Source: a virus. From it: a stretch of 59,555 nt of DNA. Positions within the stretch are counted from its first letter, which is position 1. Every line of letters starts with the position of its first letter. The notes beneath the pieces are model-generated. The model was not told where the DNA came from and ran no database searches. It worked only from the letters and a program-made list of their open reading frames with translations. Location: positions 1 to 59,555 of the IMG/VR virus record IMGVR_UViG_3300033571_016888; one strand, 5' to 3'. The position numbers and the translations under genes are program-made. Positions 53,357 to 59,555 of this stretch are shown piece by piece.

Positions 53357-54109
53357 TCAGGGACTCAGCCGTGCCCTATGCAGACGTTTTTCTTCATAAT
53401 ATTTCCAGACGTTGGGAGCCCACTTCTCAAGCTCAGGGATAAATGCATCACATAATGCTTGAATTTCAACTTGAGCATCAAGCTTAGAACGAAGGTCCAT
53501 AAAGTGAAGCATAGAACGAAGGTTAAAGGACACTACAAAGTTTTGACGGATTGCTTGAGGAAGGTAGTCACGAATATGCTCTTCACACATTCCTTGCTCA
53601 TAATACTCAGCATACTCTTGACATTCACTTAGAATACGTCCAAGTTTTCTCGCTCTATGTTCTTGAGTCCATTCATATTTCTTCCCTTTACGATTGGTAT
53701 AGAAACCTTCTGGGCGAACATAAAATACATCTTCAATAGGAAGTTGACCGTTAGCAACTTTAACTACACGTTTTCCAGTGTATCGCTGAGATTGAACATC
53801 CCAACTTGTTCCAATACGATGAGTTCTTGCTTGAACAATTACATTGTGAACAAAGCCAGCACAAGAAAATGTAATCTGAGGATGCTCAATAGGTCCCCAA
53901 TGTCCACGTTCGTTTGCAAGTAGTTGTTCAACAATCCACTCACCGCATTCTTGGTTGGGAGGAACCTTCACTGTATGAATAGGAACTTCAGAATAATCAC
54001 CTTTACCTGCTTGCCAAATGACTTGTTCTGGAATTGGATATCCTTGAAGTTTTACAACTTCAAGTCTTGTATCAAGTTCAAGTAGGTCTTTTGCTTTAAT
54101 TGGTTTCAT
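53357..54109 (-). CDS. thyX: FAD-dependent thymidylate synthase ThyX
   Basis: A 250-aa enzyme making dTMP from dUMP with FAD and methylene-folate. The signature region is QARTHRIGTSWDVQSQRYTG (93-112), a form of the ThyX motif RHR-x7-S that here reads RTHR followed by 8 residues before Ser107. The C-terminal NLRSMLHFMDLRSKLDAQVE segment is the usual ThyX helix. Length fits a complete enzyme. It belongs to a run of nucleotide and DNA genes and supplies thymidine for phage DNA. It starts 2 bases after the 85-aa gene. Confidence 0.92.
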   Translation of the reverse strand: MKPIKAKDLLELDTRLEVVKLQGYPIPEQVIWQAGKGDYSEVPIHTVKVPPNQECGEWIVEQLLANERGHWGPIEHPQITFSCAGFVHNVIVQARTHRIGTSWDVQSQRYTGKRVVKVANGQLPIEDVFYVRPEGFYTNRKGKKYEWTQEHRARKLGRILSECQEYAEYYEQGMCEEHIRDYLPQAIRQNFVVSFNLRSMLHFMDLRSKLDAQVEIQALCDAFIPELEKWAPNVWKYYEEKRLHRARLSP

Positions 54110-54111
54110 AA

Positions 54112-54369
54112 TTACTTTTTCTTTTTAGTTTCTTTTGGTTCAACTCCCCAAAATTTTGGGTTGACTTTTCCATCAGTCCAACGAATATCTTTTAGACCTT
54201 CTCGGTACGTATCCCAATACAGGTCAAAGATTTGTGCTCGTTTGTTACATACTACTATATCATATTTTGTCTCATTGTCAAGTACGTATGTGACAATATA
54301 AGAATTCAATGGAAGGGTTTTATCTTTTGCTAGAGATTTATTGCAATCTTGATGTACGATTTTACACAT
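54112..54369 (-). CDS. Small hypothetical protein, 85 aa
   Basis: An 85-aa basic protein. A beta segment (NSYIVTYVLDNETKYDIVVC) is followed by an aromatic helix (FDLYWDTYREGLKDIRW) and ends in KETKKKK. It is packed between the DUF6433-type gene (1 base away) and thyX. Nothing is known of its function. The conserved-looking aromatic pattern and dense packing make it a real gene. Confidence 0.7.
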   Translation of the reverse strand: MCKIVHQDCNKSLAKDKTLPLNSYIVTYVLDNETKYDIVVCNKRAQIFDLYWDTYREGLKDIRWTDGKVNPKFWGVEPKETKKKK

Positions 54370-54370
54370 G

Positions 54371-54823
54371 TCACGACCTATTTCCCCACTGAATTTCTGG
54401 ATATGCTTCTTCTATAGCATTCTTGGTAATTTTATATCTCTTGCCTAATTTTTTATCTTTGACTAAGCAAATAACCGCAGCTTCATCTTTATGAAGACTT
54501 TCTAAAAGTTGAATAAACATGGTCTCTCGTTTTGAATTAGGTAGACCATCATTTCCACCCTTTACAAAGTTATAAAGAGTTCTATATTCATGTAGAAGTC
54601 TTGTATGCTCAGTATCTACTGGAGCTTCATTTACAGTGTATGGAACATCGCCTTCAGGAAGTAAAGACTTTACACTATCATCAAAATTCCAAATAAGAAT
54701 AGATTGTAGTGCAGGTGTTTTATACTTCTGTAGTAGAGCTACTTTTTCTGCTTTTGTTTTTGCGTTAGAAATTTTTTGTAGAACTTCTGATAAAAGAAGT
54801 CTCTCAACTGGTAATTCAGCCAT
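54371..54823 (-). CDS. Conserved phage protein, DUF6433-like
   Basis: A 150-aa helical protein. The start with VERLLLSEVLQKISNAKTKA then EKVALLQKYKTPALQSILIW resembles a family present in T4-like phages of cyanobacteria and others (DUF6433, from memory). The second half has RETMFIQLLESLHKDEAAVI and a basic end (KKLGKRYKITKNAIEEA). It is in the same transcript as rnh, and often found near replication genes. No biochemical role is known to me. Confidence 0.65.
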   Translation of the reverse strand: MAELPVERLLLSEVLQKISNAKTKAEKVALLQKYKTPALQSILIWNFDDSVKSLLPEGDVPYTVNEAPVDTEHTRLLHEYRTLYNFVKGGNDGLPNSKRETMFIQLLESLHKDEAAVICLVKDKKLGKRYKITKNAIEEAYPEIQWGNRS

Positions 54824-54826
54824 GGT

Positions 54827-55705
54827 TTAAAAATCCTCCATTTCATTTAATAGTGTGACTAATTTGTTGCTGATAAAATAATTTATCGACAAATGGTTTG
54901 GCTTAATACTATTTAAGCGTTCGTATTCATCAATAATTTTAGTTTCAATTTCATTGGGAATCATACTAAAATCAATAAGTTTTAAATTCCTATGATAATT
55001 AGAAAGTTGTTCAGTATTACAATATGATTCTGGGTCAGATTGAATCCACTTTTCAATATTTTTCTTACTAATAGGTTTCTGTCTTTTGCCAGAAACAAAA
55101 GTATCTGAAGGAGATAAAAAGTTTGGAATGCCGTCAGACCTATCTCCCTTGATTATATGTTCCTTAATATAAGATTTTGCATCTATTCCACTGACATATT
55201 TTTTCTGTAGCGGATTATATTGAGAAACACAAGGATATTTTTTTAATTGGATAAAATCTTTATCGCCAGAAAGTATTAGAACCTTTTCTATAGGAATATC
55301 TTGTTTTTGTAATTTAATATTCTTGATTGAAGTATATTTAGATAGAGTTGCTATTATATCATCTGCTTCTGCACCATAACTTTCCATCACAATGTATGGA
55401 AAGTTATCACGTATTTCGTCTCTTATTTTATTGAGAATATCAAAAATTTGAGACCAATTATGTGATGATTTTTCTCTATCTTTTTTTCTGTTTTGTTTAT
55501 AGTACGGAAAAAATTCTTTTCTCCAATAATGCTTACTATCGTAGCAAAGAACTAATTTTCCATATTCAGCACTGAACTTTTTCTTGTATGACTTAACTGA
55601 TGTTAAAACCATATGGCGAACCATATTTTCATCAAGTTCATCATCAATTTTAATCTGCATCATTAAGTTACTAATCATGCACTGATTCATATCAACTAGT
55701 ATCAT
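54827..55705 (-). CDS. rnh: RNase H (T4 Rnh-type 5'-nuclease)
   Basis: A 292-aa FEN/5'-3' exonuclease that removes RNA primers in lagging-strand repair. The acidic metal-binding residues are visible: Asp5 (MILVDMNQ), Asp56 (LCYDSK), Glu113-x-Asp115-Asp116 (GAEADDIIATL) and Asp148/Asp150 (LSGDKDFIQL). The YYKQNRKKDREKS loop is the T4-like arch region. It is full length. Starts 3 bases after the transmembrane gene. Confidence 0.88.
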   Translation of the reverse strand: MILVDMNQCMISNLMMQIKIDDELDENMVRHMVLTSVKSYKKKFSAEYGKLVLCYDSKHYWRKEFFPYYKQNRKKDREKSSHNWSQIFDILNKIRDEIRDNFPYIVMESYGAEADDIIATLSKYTSIKNIKLQKQDIPIEKVLILSGDKDFIQLKKYPCVSQYNPLQKKYVSGIDAKSYIKEHIIKGDRSDGIPNFLSPSDTFVSGKRQKPISKKNIEKWIQSDPESYCNTEQLSNYHRNLKLIDFSMIPNEIETKIIDEYERLNSIKPNHLSINYFISNKLVTLLNEMEDF

Positions 55706-55708
55706 GTG

Positions 55709-55945
55709 TTAATCCTCGTCATCATCCTCATCCTCTTCTTCTTCAAAACGAACAGCAATTAATTCTTCAGTAATGTAGTTTCCATTTTCATCATACATTT
55801 CTGGATGTGAACTAGGGTTTCCAGATGTAACAGGATTAAAATATTCATTAGCGAACCATCCAAATACCATCCCAACCATAAAACTCATACCTATTAAAAC
55901 AAAACCAACCGCTAAAACTGAAATTAGAACTAGTAAGCTTGACAT
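55709..55945 (-). CDS. Small membrane protein with acidic tail
   Basis: A 78-aa protein. Residues 2-33 form one long hydrophobic stretch (LLVLISVLAVGFVLIGMSFM...) expected to span the membrane once. The end is highly acidic (EEEEDEDDDED). A good ribosome site (AGAGGAG) precedes the ATG. Membrane proteins of this sort are common in cyanophages. Possible roles include superinfection exclusion or lysis control, without direct evidence. Confidence 0.75.
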   Translation of the reverse strand: MSSLLVLISVLAVGFVLIGMSFMVGMVFGWFANEYFNPVTSGNPSSHPEMYDENGNYITEELIAVRFEEEEDEDDDED

Positions 55946-55966
55946 GGTTCTACTCCTCTACCGTTT

Positions 55967-56134
55967 CTAAGTATTATCCTGAATGAAGATTTTAACTTCC
56001 ACTCGGTAGATTTTTTGAAGAAATGAAACTACCTTAGAAAAATGGAAGCTAGGCTTTTGTTGAAAAGTCTGTCTCCTCCCACTTAGCATTGCTCTTACAT
56101 TTTTATTTAGGTACTTTTCTGGAATTGAACTCAT
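55967..56134 (-). CDS. Small basic hypothetical protein, 55 aa
   Basis: A frame begins at the ATG at 56134, overlapping the stop of the 236-aa gene as ATGA (56131-56134), and ends with TAG at 55967-55969. The product is basic (MSSIPEKYLNKNVRAMLSGR then RQTFQQKP) and would otherwise leave a 185-base hole in a gapless gene chain. Could bind nucleic acid; no family known. Confidence 0.6.
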   Translation of the reverse strand: MSSIPEKYLNKNVRAMLSGRRQTFQQKPSFHFSKVVSFLQKIYRVEVKIFIQDNT

Positions 56135-56841
56135 TTAACTACCTTGAGAATAATTTGTTTTGTATTAGTTCTTCCTGTAGGAACCTTTGGTTTAGTAGTA
56201 AGATGACCACTCATATGTTCAATGTTATACTTTGTACAAGAATTAACTTCTGGTAGAAATTCCTCAGGCTTTCTCAGTTTACGAACCCATGATTTTTCAG
56301 AATCAAATCCAGTAACCATAGTACGCTTTACACCTAGACATCTTCCAGTATAATATGTAAGTTCTCTAGTTTCTACATTATAAAGAAACACATGTTTAGC
56401 ACTTATGATTTCAGTTGCAGAAAGAGTCTTGTATGGAAGACCACCAATCTCAATCTCAGTCTCATACAATTTCATGTACTTAATGAGTTTGTCTGGAGAT
56501 ATATTCCTTCTCTTGCGAATAATTCGTTTGCTATCTTTATATGAATACAAATCATCTACAATCTGCTCAAGCATTTCTTTGAATTCTCTAAGTTCTGGCT
56601 TTCTAAAATTTCCATAACCTTCCTTAACTTGAGGGTCCAACCCACTCATAGCTAGTTCAAGTTCTTTGATTTGAGATTCAATGTAATCAGACTTAGTTTC
56701 TACAAAGGTATTAATAGTTCTCCTATCAATATTTTCAGAGTGTAGAAATTTAATAAAATTTGCTTTAGGCTTCTTTCGATTAATTACAAAGTCATCAATC
56801 AGTATATCAATGAAAGAAGAAATTTCACATACGGCATTCAT
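56131..56841 (-). CDS. Conserved hypothetical protein, 236 aa
   Basis: A 236-aa protein. The N-terminal 110 residues are helical with charged coiled-coil segments (ESQIKELELAMSGLDPQV, ELREFKEMLEQIVDDLY). The C-terminal half has beta strands (EIISAKHVFLYNVETRELTY then YTGRCLGVKRTMVTGF) and a basic tail. The LTYYTGRCLGVKRT segment resembles a nucleic-acid-binding strand set. It overlaps glutaredoxin as ATGA (56838-56841). Seems a conserved cyanophage gene, function not known. Confidence 0.7.
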   Translation of the reverse strand: MNAVCEISSFIDILIDDFVINRKKPKANFIKFLHSENIDRRTINTFVETKSDYIESQIKELELAMSGLDPQVKEGYGNFRKPELREFKEMLEQIVDDLYSYKDSKRIIRKRRNISPDKLIKYMKLYETEIEIGGLPYKTLSATEIISAKHVFLYNVETRELTYYTGRCLGVKRTMVTGFDSEKSWVRKLRKPEEFLPEVNSCTKYNIEHMSGHLTTKPKVPTGRTNTKQIILKVVK

Positions 56842-57074
56842 ACTAGATTGTTCTCCTGAATATAACGAACAGTTTCCGAAGCACCACCAATCAACGTGCC
56901 ATCAATAATAACCCTAGGAAAAGTAGACCCTACTCCAAATTCAGAGATAAAATTTTCTCGGGTAAAATCTTGGTCTAGTTTGTATTCTACAAACTTAATA
57001 TTTTGAATATTAAAAACAGTTTTAATTTTGTCGCAGTAAGGGCAGTTCTCCTTACTGTAAATTACTACATCCAT
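56838..57074 (-). CDS. nrdC: Glutaredoxin
   Basis: A 78-aa thiol-disulfide oxidoreductase. The CPYC active site is at residues 11-14 after a VVIYSKEN strand. The cis-proline loop is STFPRVIIDG and the glutathione-binding GGASETV region follows. In T4-like phages the equivalent feeds electrons to ribonucleotide reductase. First gene of its unit with a good promoter (57102-57130). Confidence 0.92.
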   Translation of the reverse strand: MDVVIYSKENCPYCDKIKTVFNIQNIKFVEYKLDQDFTRENFISEFGVGSTFPRVIIDGTLIGGASETVRYIQENNLV

Positions 57075-57101
57075 TTTGGTATGAGATTTCTATGCCTGCA
57101 T

Positions 57102-57130
57102 ATCATAGCACACGGCAAAGAAAAAATCAA
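57102..57130 (-). promoter_or_regulatory. Sigma70-type promoter for the glutaredoxin unit
   Basis: Minus strand TTGATT (57125-57130), 17-base spacer ending TGC, TATGAT (57102-57107). It lies directly after tRNA-Tyr and before the glutaredoxin gene. Confidence 0.75.
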
Positions 57131-57134
57131 GAGA

Positions 57135-57216
57135 TGGGCAGGGAGGGATTTGAACCCCCGTAGGCAGAGCCAGTGGATTTACAGTCCACCTCCATTAACC
57201 ACTCGGACACCTACCC
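57135..57216 (-). tRNA. tRNA-Tyr (anticodon GTA)
   Basis: A class II tRNA. The acceptor GGGTAGG pairs with CCTGCCC, discriminator A. The anticodon loop CTGTAAA gives GTA. The variable arm is GGC-TCT-GCC and the T loop is TTCAAAT. CCA is not encoded. Confidence 0.93.
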
Positions 57217-57377
57217 TAGAAACGTTTAAACTTCCACTTCATTTTTATATATTGAAGTTGAAGATAAACTAAAAAATGATTAATTTTAATATTAATCCAA
57301 TCTGTTACATTTGAATCTATAACACAAAGATAACAGATTAAAGCTACAGTAACTAAAAAATAAAAGTAAAGATTCAT
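57216..57377 (-). CDS. Small membrane protein, 53 aa
   Basis: A frame starts at the ATG at 57377, sharing a base with the stop of the upstream gene (TAATG), and ends at TAG 57216-57218, at the first base of tRNA-Tyr. The product begins MNLYFYFLVTVALICYLCVI, a single strong transmembrane helix, and ends basic (YIKMKWKFKRF), so the C-terminus should face the cytoplasm. Tiny membrane proteins like this are typical of cyanophage small-gene clusters. Function unknown. Confidence 0.6.
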   Translation of the reverse strand: MNLYFYFLVTVALICYLCVIDSNVTDWINIKINHFLVYLQLQYIKMKWKFKRF

Positions 57378-57571
57378 TAGTCTAGTGGGTCATCCACTGT
57401 AATATTATTTGTATCATTAAAATATCCATTTTGAATGGCGTCATCCAAAACCTGTTGGATTAATTCTTCTACTGTAATACCACGTTCCTCTGCCATAAGA
57501 TGTACAATAGCAGCAGTATTATCATCTAGTTCAATTTCAAGTTCTTCAGTTTTTTCTTGATTAGTTGTCAT
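57377..57571 (-). CDS. Small acidic protein, possible ribbon-helix-helix
   Basis: A 64-aa protein with LEIELDDNTAAIVHLMAEER then GITVEELIQQVLDDAI, a strand then two helices, the outline of a CopG-like ribbon-helix-helix domain. However, the protein is acidic and the strand lacks basic DNA-contacting residues. It could be a regulator of phage genes, or a protein-binding version. Assignment is tentative. Confidence 0.6.
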   Translation of the reverse strand: MTTNQEKTEELEIELDDNTAAIVHLMAEERGITVEELIQQVLDDAIQNGYFNDTNNITVDDPLD

Positions 57572-57581
57572 ACTGTGTTTT

Positions 57582-57773
57582 TTAAAAAATTAAATCTTCA
57601 TATCCAGGTGGATATTCTTGTTCTTCATTATAACATGGATTTATACAAGGAGCATCTACTTTTCTGTACTGACAAACTCTTTTTGCAAGAAATTCTAAAT
57701 CTCCAGGTTTTCCATGTGAAAATTTTGCTACTCCATCTTCAATAACTACTTTACATGCAGGGCATTGCTTCAT
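57582..57773 (-). CDS. Small Cys-rich hypothetical protein
   Basis: A 63-aa protein with CPAC at 4-7 and further Cys at about 34, 43 and 47 (RVCQYR, PCINPC), suggesting a bound zinc ion. Sequence around it (GKPGDLEFLAKRVCQYRKVD) looks like a short helix between the two Cys groups. No known family. Packed between two small genes of the same strand. Confidence 0.6.
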   Translation of the reverse strand: MKQCPACKVVIEDGVAKFSHGKPGDLEFLAKRVCQYRKVDAPCINPCYNEEQEYPPGYEDLIF

Positions 57774-57797
57774 AATAGTATTTTTGATAGAGTGTTA

Positions 57798-57953
57798 TTA
57801 TTTAGTATCATTATGATACTTATGTCTCAATTCATTAACAATTACCATAGACTTTCTAAGTCCTAGTGCATATTCATTGTGTCCATGTTTAATTGAAATT
57901 TGCATACTATGTTGAATTCTTTCGCAGAATTCTTTGTAAAATTTTTCATCCAT
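57798..57953 (-). CDS. Small hypothetical protein, 51 aa
   Basis: A frame starts with ATG at 57953 and ends with TAA at 57798-57800. The product, beginning MDEKFYKEFCERIQHSMQIS, has a plausible helical composition with a His-rich middle (KHGHNEY) and end. It fills the space between the Cys-rich gene and tRNA-Ser. No Shine-Dalgarno is obvious, so confidence is moderate. Confidence 0.5.
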   Translation of the reverse strand: MDEKFYKEFCERIQHSMQISIKHGHNEYALGLRKSMVIVNELRHKYHNDTK

Positions 57954-57971
57954 AATTAAAGTATGAACAAG

Positions 57972-58054
57972 CGGAGAATAATAGAATCGAACTATCAGGC
58001 TATTAACCTGGCATCGTTTTCAAGACGATTTACCGACCATCGGTGCTATTCTCC
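57972..58054 (-). tRNA. tRNA-Ser (anticodon TGA)
   Basis: A class II tRNA. The acceptor GGAGAAT pairs with ATTCTCC and the discriminator is G, as usual for serine. The anticodon loop CTTGAAA gives TGA. The variable arm is CAGG-loop-CCTG. Its 5' 25 bases overlap the 3' end of the HNH gene on the same strand. Confidence 0.93.
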
Positions 58055-58407
58055 ATTAATACTAATAATCCAGCATGAATTTTTCTATGACAAAGGGCAC
58101 AAAGCATAATACATTTGTCAATTTCTTCTTGAATAGTTTTCCACTTATATCCTTTAGAGGCAAGCTTTGACACCTCTGTTTTTTTATTTAGTTCATTTAC
58201 ATGGTGAAAGTCAAAACAGCAAGCAGGATGAGACTCTCCACACAATTCACAGCAACCCTTTTCAAGCTTAAAATTATTAAGTTTTTCTACCATTAATTTT
58301 TTGTTATCGTATTCACGTTGATATTTAATTTTTTTGAACTCATCCGATTGTTTTTGTGCCCACCGTTTCTGGGCTTCTCGTTGCTGTTCTTTATTTTTAT
58401 AAGGCAT
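58030..58407 (-). CDS. HNH endonuclease, likely homing type
   Basis: A 125-aa nuclease. A basic helical N-terminus (EQQREAQKRWAQKQ..) precedes a zinc-HNH domain: CCELC (52-56), FDFHHVN with His68 and His69, and CALCHRKIHAG (103-113). The frame's last 8 codons (...MENSTDGR) lie inside tRNA-Ser, so the gene ends within a tRNA. That position fits a mobile gene inserted next to a tRNA. No intron seen; it is free-standing. It may have been shortened by the tRNA overlap. Confidence 0.8.
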   Translation of the reverse strand: MPYKNKEQQREAQKRWAQKQSDEFKKIKYQREYDNKKLMVEKLNNFKLEKGCCELCGESHPACCFDFHHVNELNKKTEVSKLASKGYKWKTIQEEIDKCIMLCALCHRKIHAGLLVLMENSTDGR

Positions 58408-58424
58408 GATGATGAAAAAATAAT

Positions 58425-58456
58425 AGGTTCTAATTTATATATAGAAATTAGAACCT
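58425..58456 (-). terminator. Probable weak terminator hairpin
   Basis: Twelve-base arms (aggttctaattt 58425-58436, aaattagaacct 58445-58456). On the minus strand the stem is followed by ATTATTTTTTC. It lies between the 73-aa gene and the HNH gene. The loop side contains TATAAATT, a poor late-promoter match. Confidence 0.5.
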
Positions 58457-58477
58457 TAAGAATAATTTAAGTAATAA

Positions 58478-58699
58478 TTACTGAGGTAAATCTTTCATTT
58501 TTTGTTCGGCATCCATTTTCCGAACAAGGTGAATAGGACTTCTCATATATCGTTTAATTTTTTTAAGTTCTCTATTTAATTGTTTCATTCGTTGCATATC
58601 AATTCTAGCTTCCTCTTTAGTTTTCACTGGAGGTTCTAAATTTAATTCTTGTTCTTCAGATACGACAGAAGCATCAATATCTACAATTTGTTCTTCCAT
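58478..58699 (-). CDS. Small hypothetical protein, 73 aa
   Basis: A 73-aa protein, acidic at the start (MEEQIVDIDASVVSEEQELN) and basic and helical at the end (MKQLNRELKKIKRYMRSPIH). The two-part charge suggests a nucleic-acid or polymerase-binding protein, but nothing is recognised. Single gene with a good early promoter (58723-58751) and a terminator after it, so probably an early takeover gene. Confidence 0.65.
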   Translation of the reverse strand: MEEQIVDIDASVVSEEQELNLEPPVKTKEEARIDMQRMKQLNRELKKIKRYMRSPIHLVRKMDAEQKMKDLPQ

Positions 58700-58722
58700 G
58701 TGTTATGTATTAACGCAATTGA

Positions 58723-58751
58723 ATCTTAGCACAGGATTAAAAATTTGTCAA
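58723..58751 (-). promoter_or_regulatory. Sigma70-type early promoter
   Basis: Minus strand TTGACA (58746-58751), 17-base spacer ending TGC, TAAGAT (58723-58728), before the 73-aa gene. It overlaps the end of the nuclease gene. Confidence 0.75.
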
Positions 58752-59146
58752 GTCAAATAACGAATGTCATCTACAAATCCTGCATCTAATGCATTCTGTA
58801 ACATCAAATCAGAAGAACTTCCTGGTTTTGGTCTCGCAGAAAAATAAATTACAAAGTATGCATCAGGTTTCATAGACTTTAATAAAGCTCCATTTGCGAT
58901 AGCTTTTTTAACACTGTCTGTACGTTGGGCTCCTGGTCTCTTTTTATCTCCAGAAAGTCCACCTTTTACCTCGATGTATTCAGTTATTAGACCATCTGTT
59001 GCTACGAAGTCAACATCTATTCCAATTGAATCAAATTTAAAATTTTTATGTAGAACTGATTTTCTGGAATCTCGTAAATGTTCTTCTACAAGATTTTCAA
59101 ATTCCATTCCAGTTTTTTTACTTTGAGATTGAAAATTAATTTGCAT
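58748..59146 (-). CDS. PD-(D/E)XK-like nuclease beside psbA
   Basis: A 132-aa protein. GMEFENLVEEHL supplies an N-terminal Glu. IGIDVDFVAT (Asp44, Asp46) and YIEVKGG (Glu59-x-Lys61) give the metal-binding PD-(D/E)XK triad, and Gln74 in GAQRTDSVKKAI follows at the usual place. It should be a small endonuclease. It lies directly downstream of psbA with its own promoter, the place where a free-standing homing endonuclease acting on psbA has been described in cyanophage S-PM2 (from memory). Whether it is related to that enzyme I cannot tell. It could alternatively be a repair or recombination nuclease. Confidence 0.7.
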   Translation of the reverse strand: MQINFQSQSKKTGMEFENLVEEHLRDSRKSVLHKNFKFDSIGIDVDFVATDGLITEYIEVKGGLSGDKKRPGAQRTDSVKKAIANGALLKSMKPDAYFVIYFSARPKPGSSSDLMLQNALDAGFVDDIRYLT

Positions 59147-59166
59147 TATGTTTATTCATAGATAAT

Positions 59167-59195
59167 AAAAAACCACCTACGTATTGTAGGTGGTT
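59167..59195 (-). terminator. Intrinsic terminator of psbA, overlapping the next promoter
   Basis: AACCACCTAC / GTAGGTGGTT forms a 10-bp stem with a 5-base loop (59171-59195), then TTTTTT on the minus strand. The next promoter's -10 lies in the first arm and loop. Confidence 0.9.
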
Positions 59196-59211
59196 CGGAA
59201 AGATTTGTCAA
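59183..59211 (-). promoter_or_regulatory. Sigma70-type promoter embedded in the psbA terminator
   Basis: Minus strand TTGACA (59206-59211), 17-base spacer, TACAAT (59183-59188). The start, about 7 bases on, lies in the second stem arm, so new transcripts lack the hairpin. It drives the nuclease gene. Confidence 0.75.
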
Positions 59212-59216
59212 GTACC

Positions 59217-59555
<339 letters not shown>

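Noticed and set aside
54255-54282. TTGACA with a TATAGT 16 bases on, inside the 85-aa gene
   Set aside because: The spacer is 16 rather than the strict 17 of all other promoters here, and the -10 is weak.
57003-57272. Plus-strand frame with a GRDLNPRRQSQWIYSPP-type peptide
   Set aside because: Same artefact, from the reverse complement of tRNA-Tyr.

Overview
This window is part of the genome of a T4-like cyanophage (marine cyanomyovirus), most likely infecting Synechococcus or Prochlorococcus. The evidence is a set of T4 core genes (gp4, gp5, gp26, gp27-like, gp32, gp33, gp48, gp53, gp54-like, gp59, RNase H) together with cyanobacterial or auxiliary genes: psbA (3' end only), speD, a CP12-like gene, thyX, phoH and a glutaredoxin. 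Almost everything is on the minus strand, so transcription runs from high to low coordinates. Only gp48 and gp53 (47219-48896) are on the plus strand. Genes are packed with ATGA, TAATG or TGATG overlaps, and no gene-free gap exceeds about 200 bases.

Layout, in order of coordinates. 1-3780: many small early-type ORFs plus a DraRnl-like RNA ligase, driven by sigma70-type promoters. 3861-18195: tail-fibre or adhesin genes (945, 2108, 500, 183, 588 and 229 aa) plus a 155-aa gene. 18211-33246: one 5011-aa structural gene. 33295-34078: speD, tRNA-Leu and a small gene, with a candidate small RNA. 34150-47182: baseplate, hub and tail module, including two large paralogous tail proteins with different cell-wall-degrading domains, a CP12-like gene, and gp26 with a likely programmed -1 frameshift. 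47219-48896: gp48 and gp53. 48938-51134: gp32, gp59 and gp33. 51141-57074: nucleotide and DNA metabolism (exonuclease, PhoH, ThyX, RNase H, glutaredoxin) mixed with conserved small genes. 57135-59216: tRNA-Tyr, tRNA-Ser, an HNH endonuclease and a PD-(D/E)XK-like nuclease. 59217-59555: the 3' end of psbA.

Regulation can be read in unusual detail. Early or replication genes have host-like promoters: TTGACA, exactly 17 bases, then a TATACT-like -10, often with TGC before it. Structural genes have T4-type late promoters (NATAAATA). gp33, the T4 late co-activator, is present, which fits. The gp32 mRNA leader carries AATCCAA repeats on a 9-base register that look like an autoregulatory operator. 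In at least two places a terminator hairpin and the next promoter are superimposed.

Positions, motifs and spacings were read directly from the sequence. Product names rest on recognised motifs and known cyanophage gene order; no database search was run. The most interesting items are the gp26 frameshift, the gp32 leader repeats, the candidate small RNA near 33.8 kb, the fused terminator-promoters, the paralogous lysin pair, and the nuclease next to psbA.
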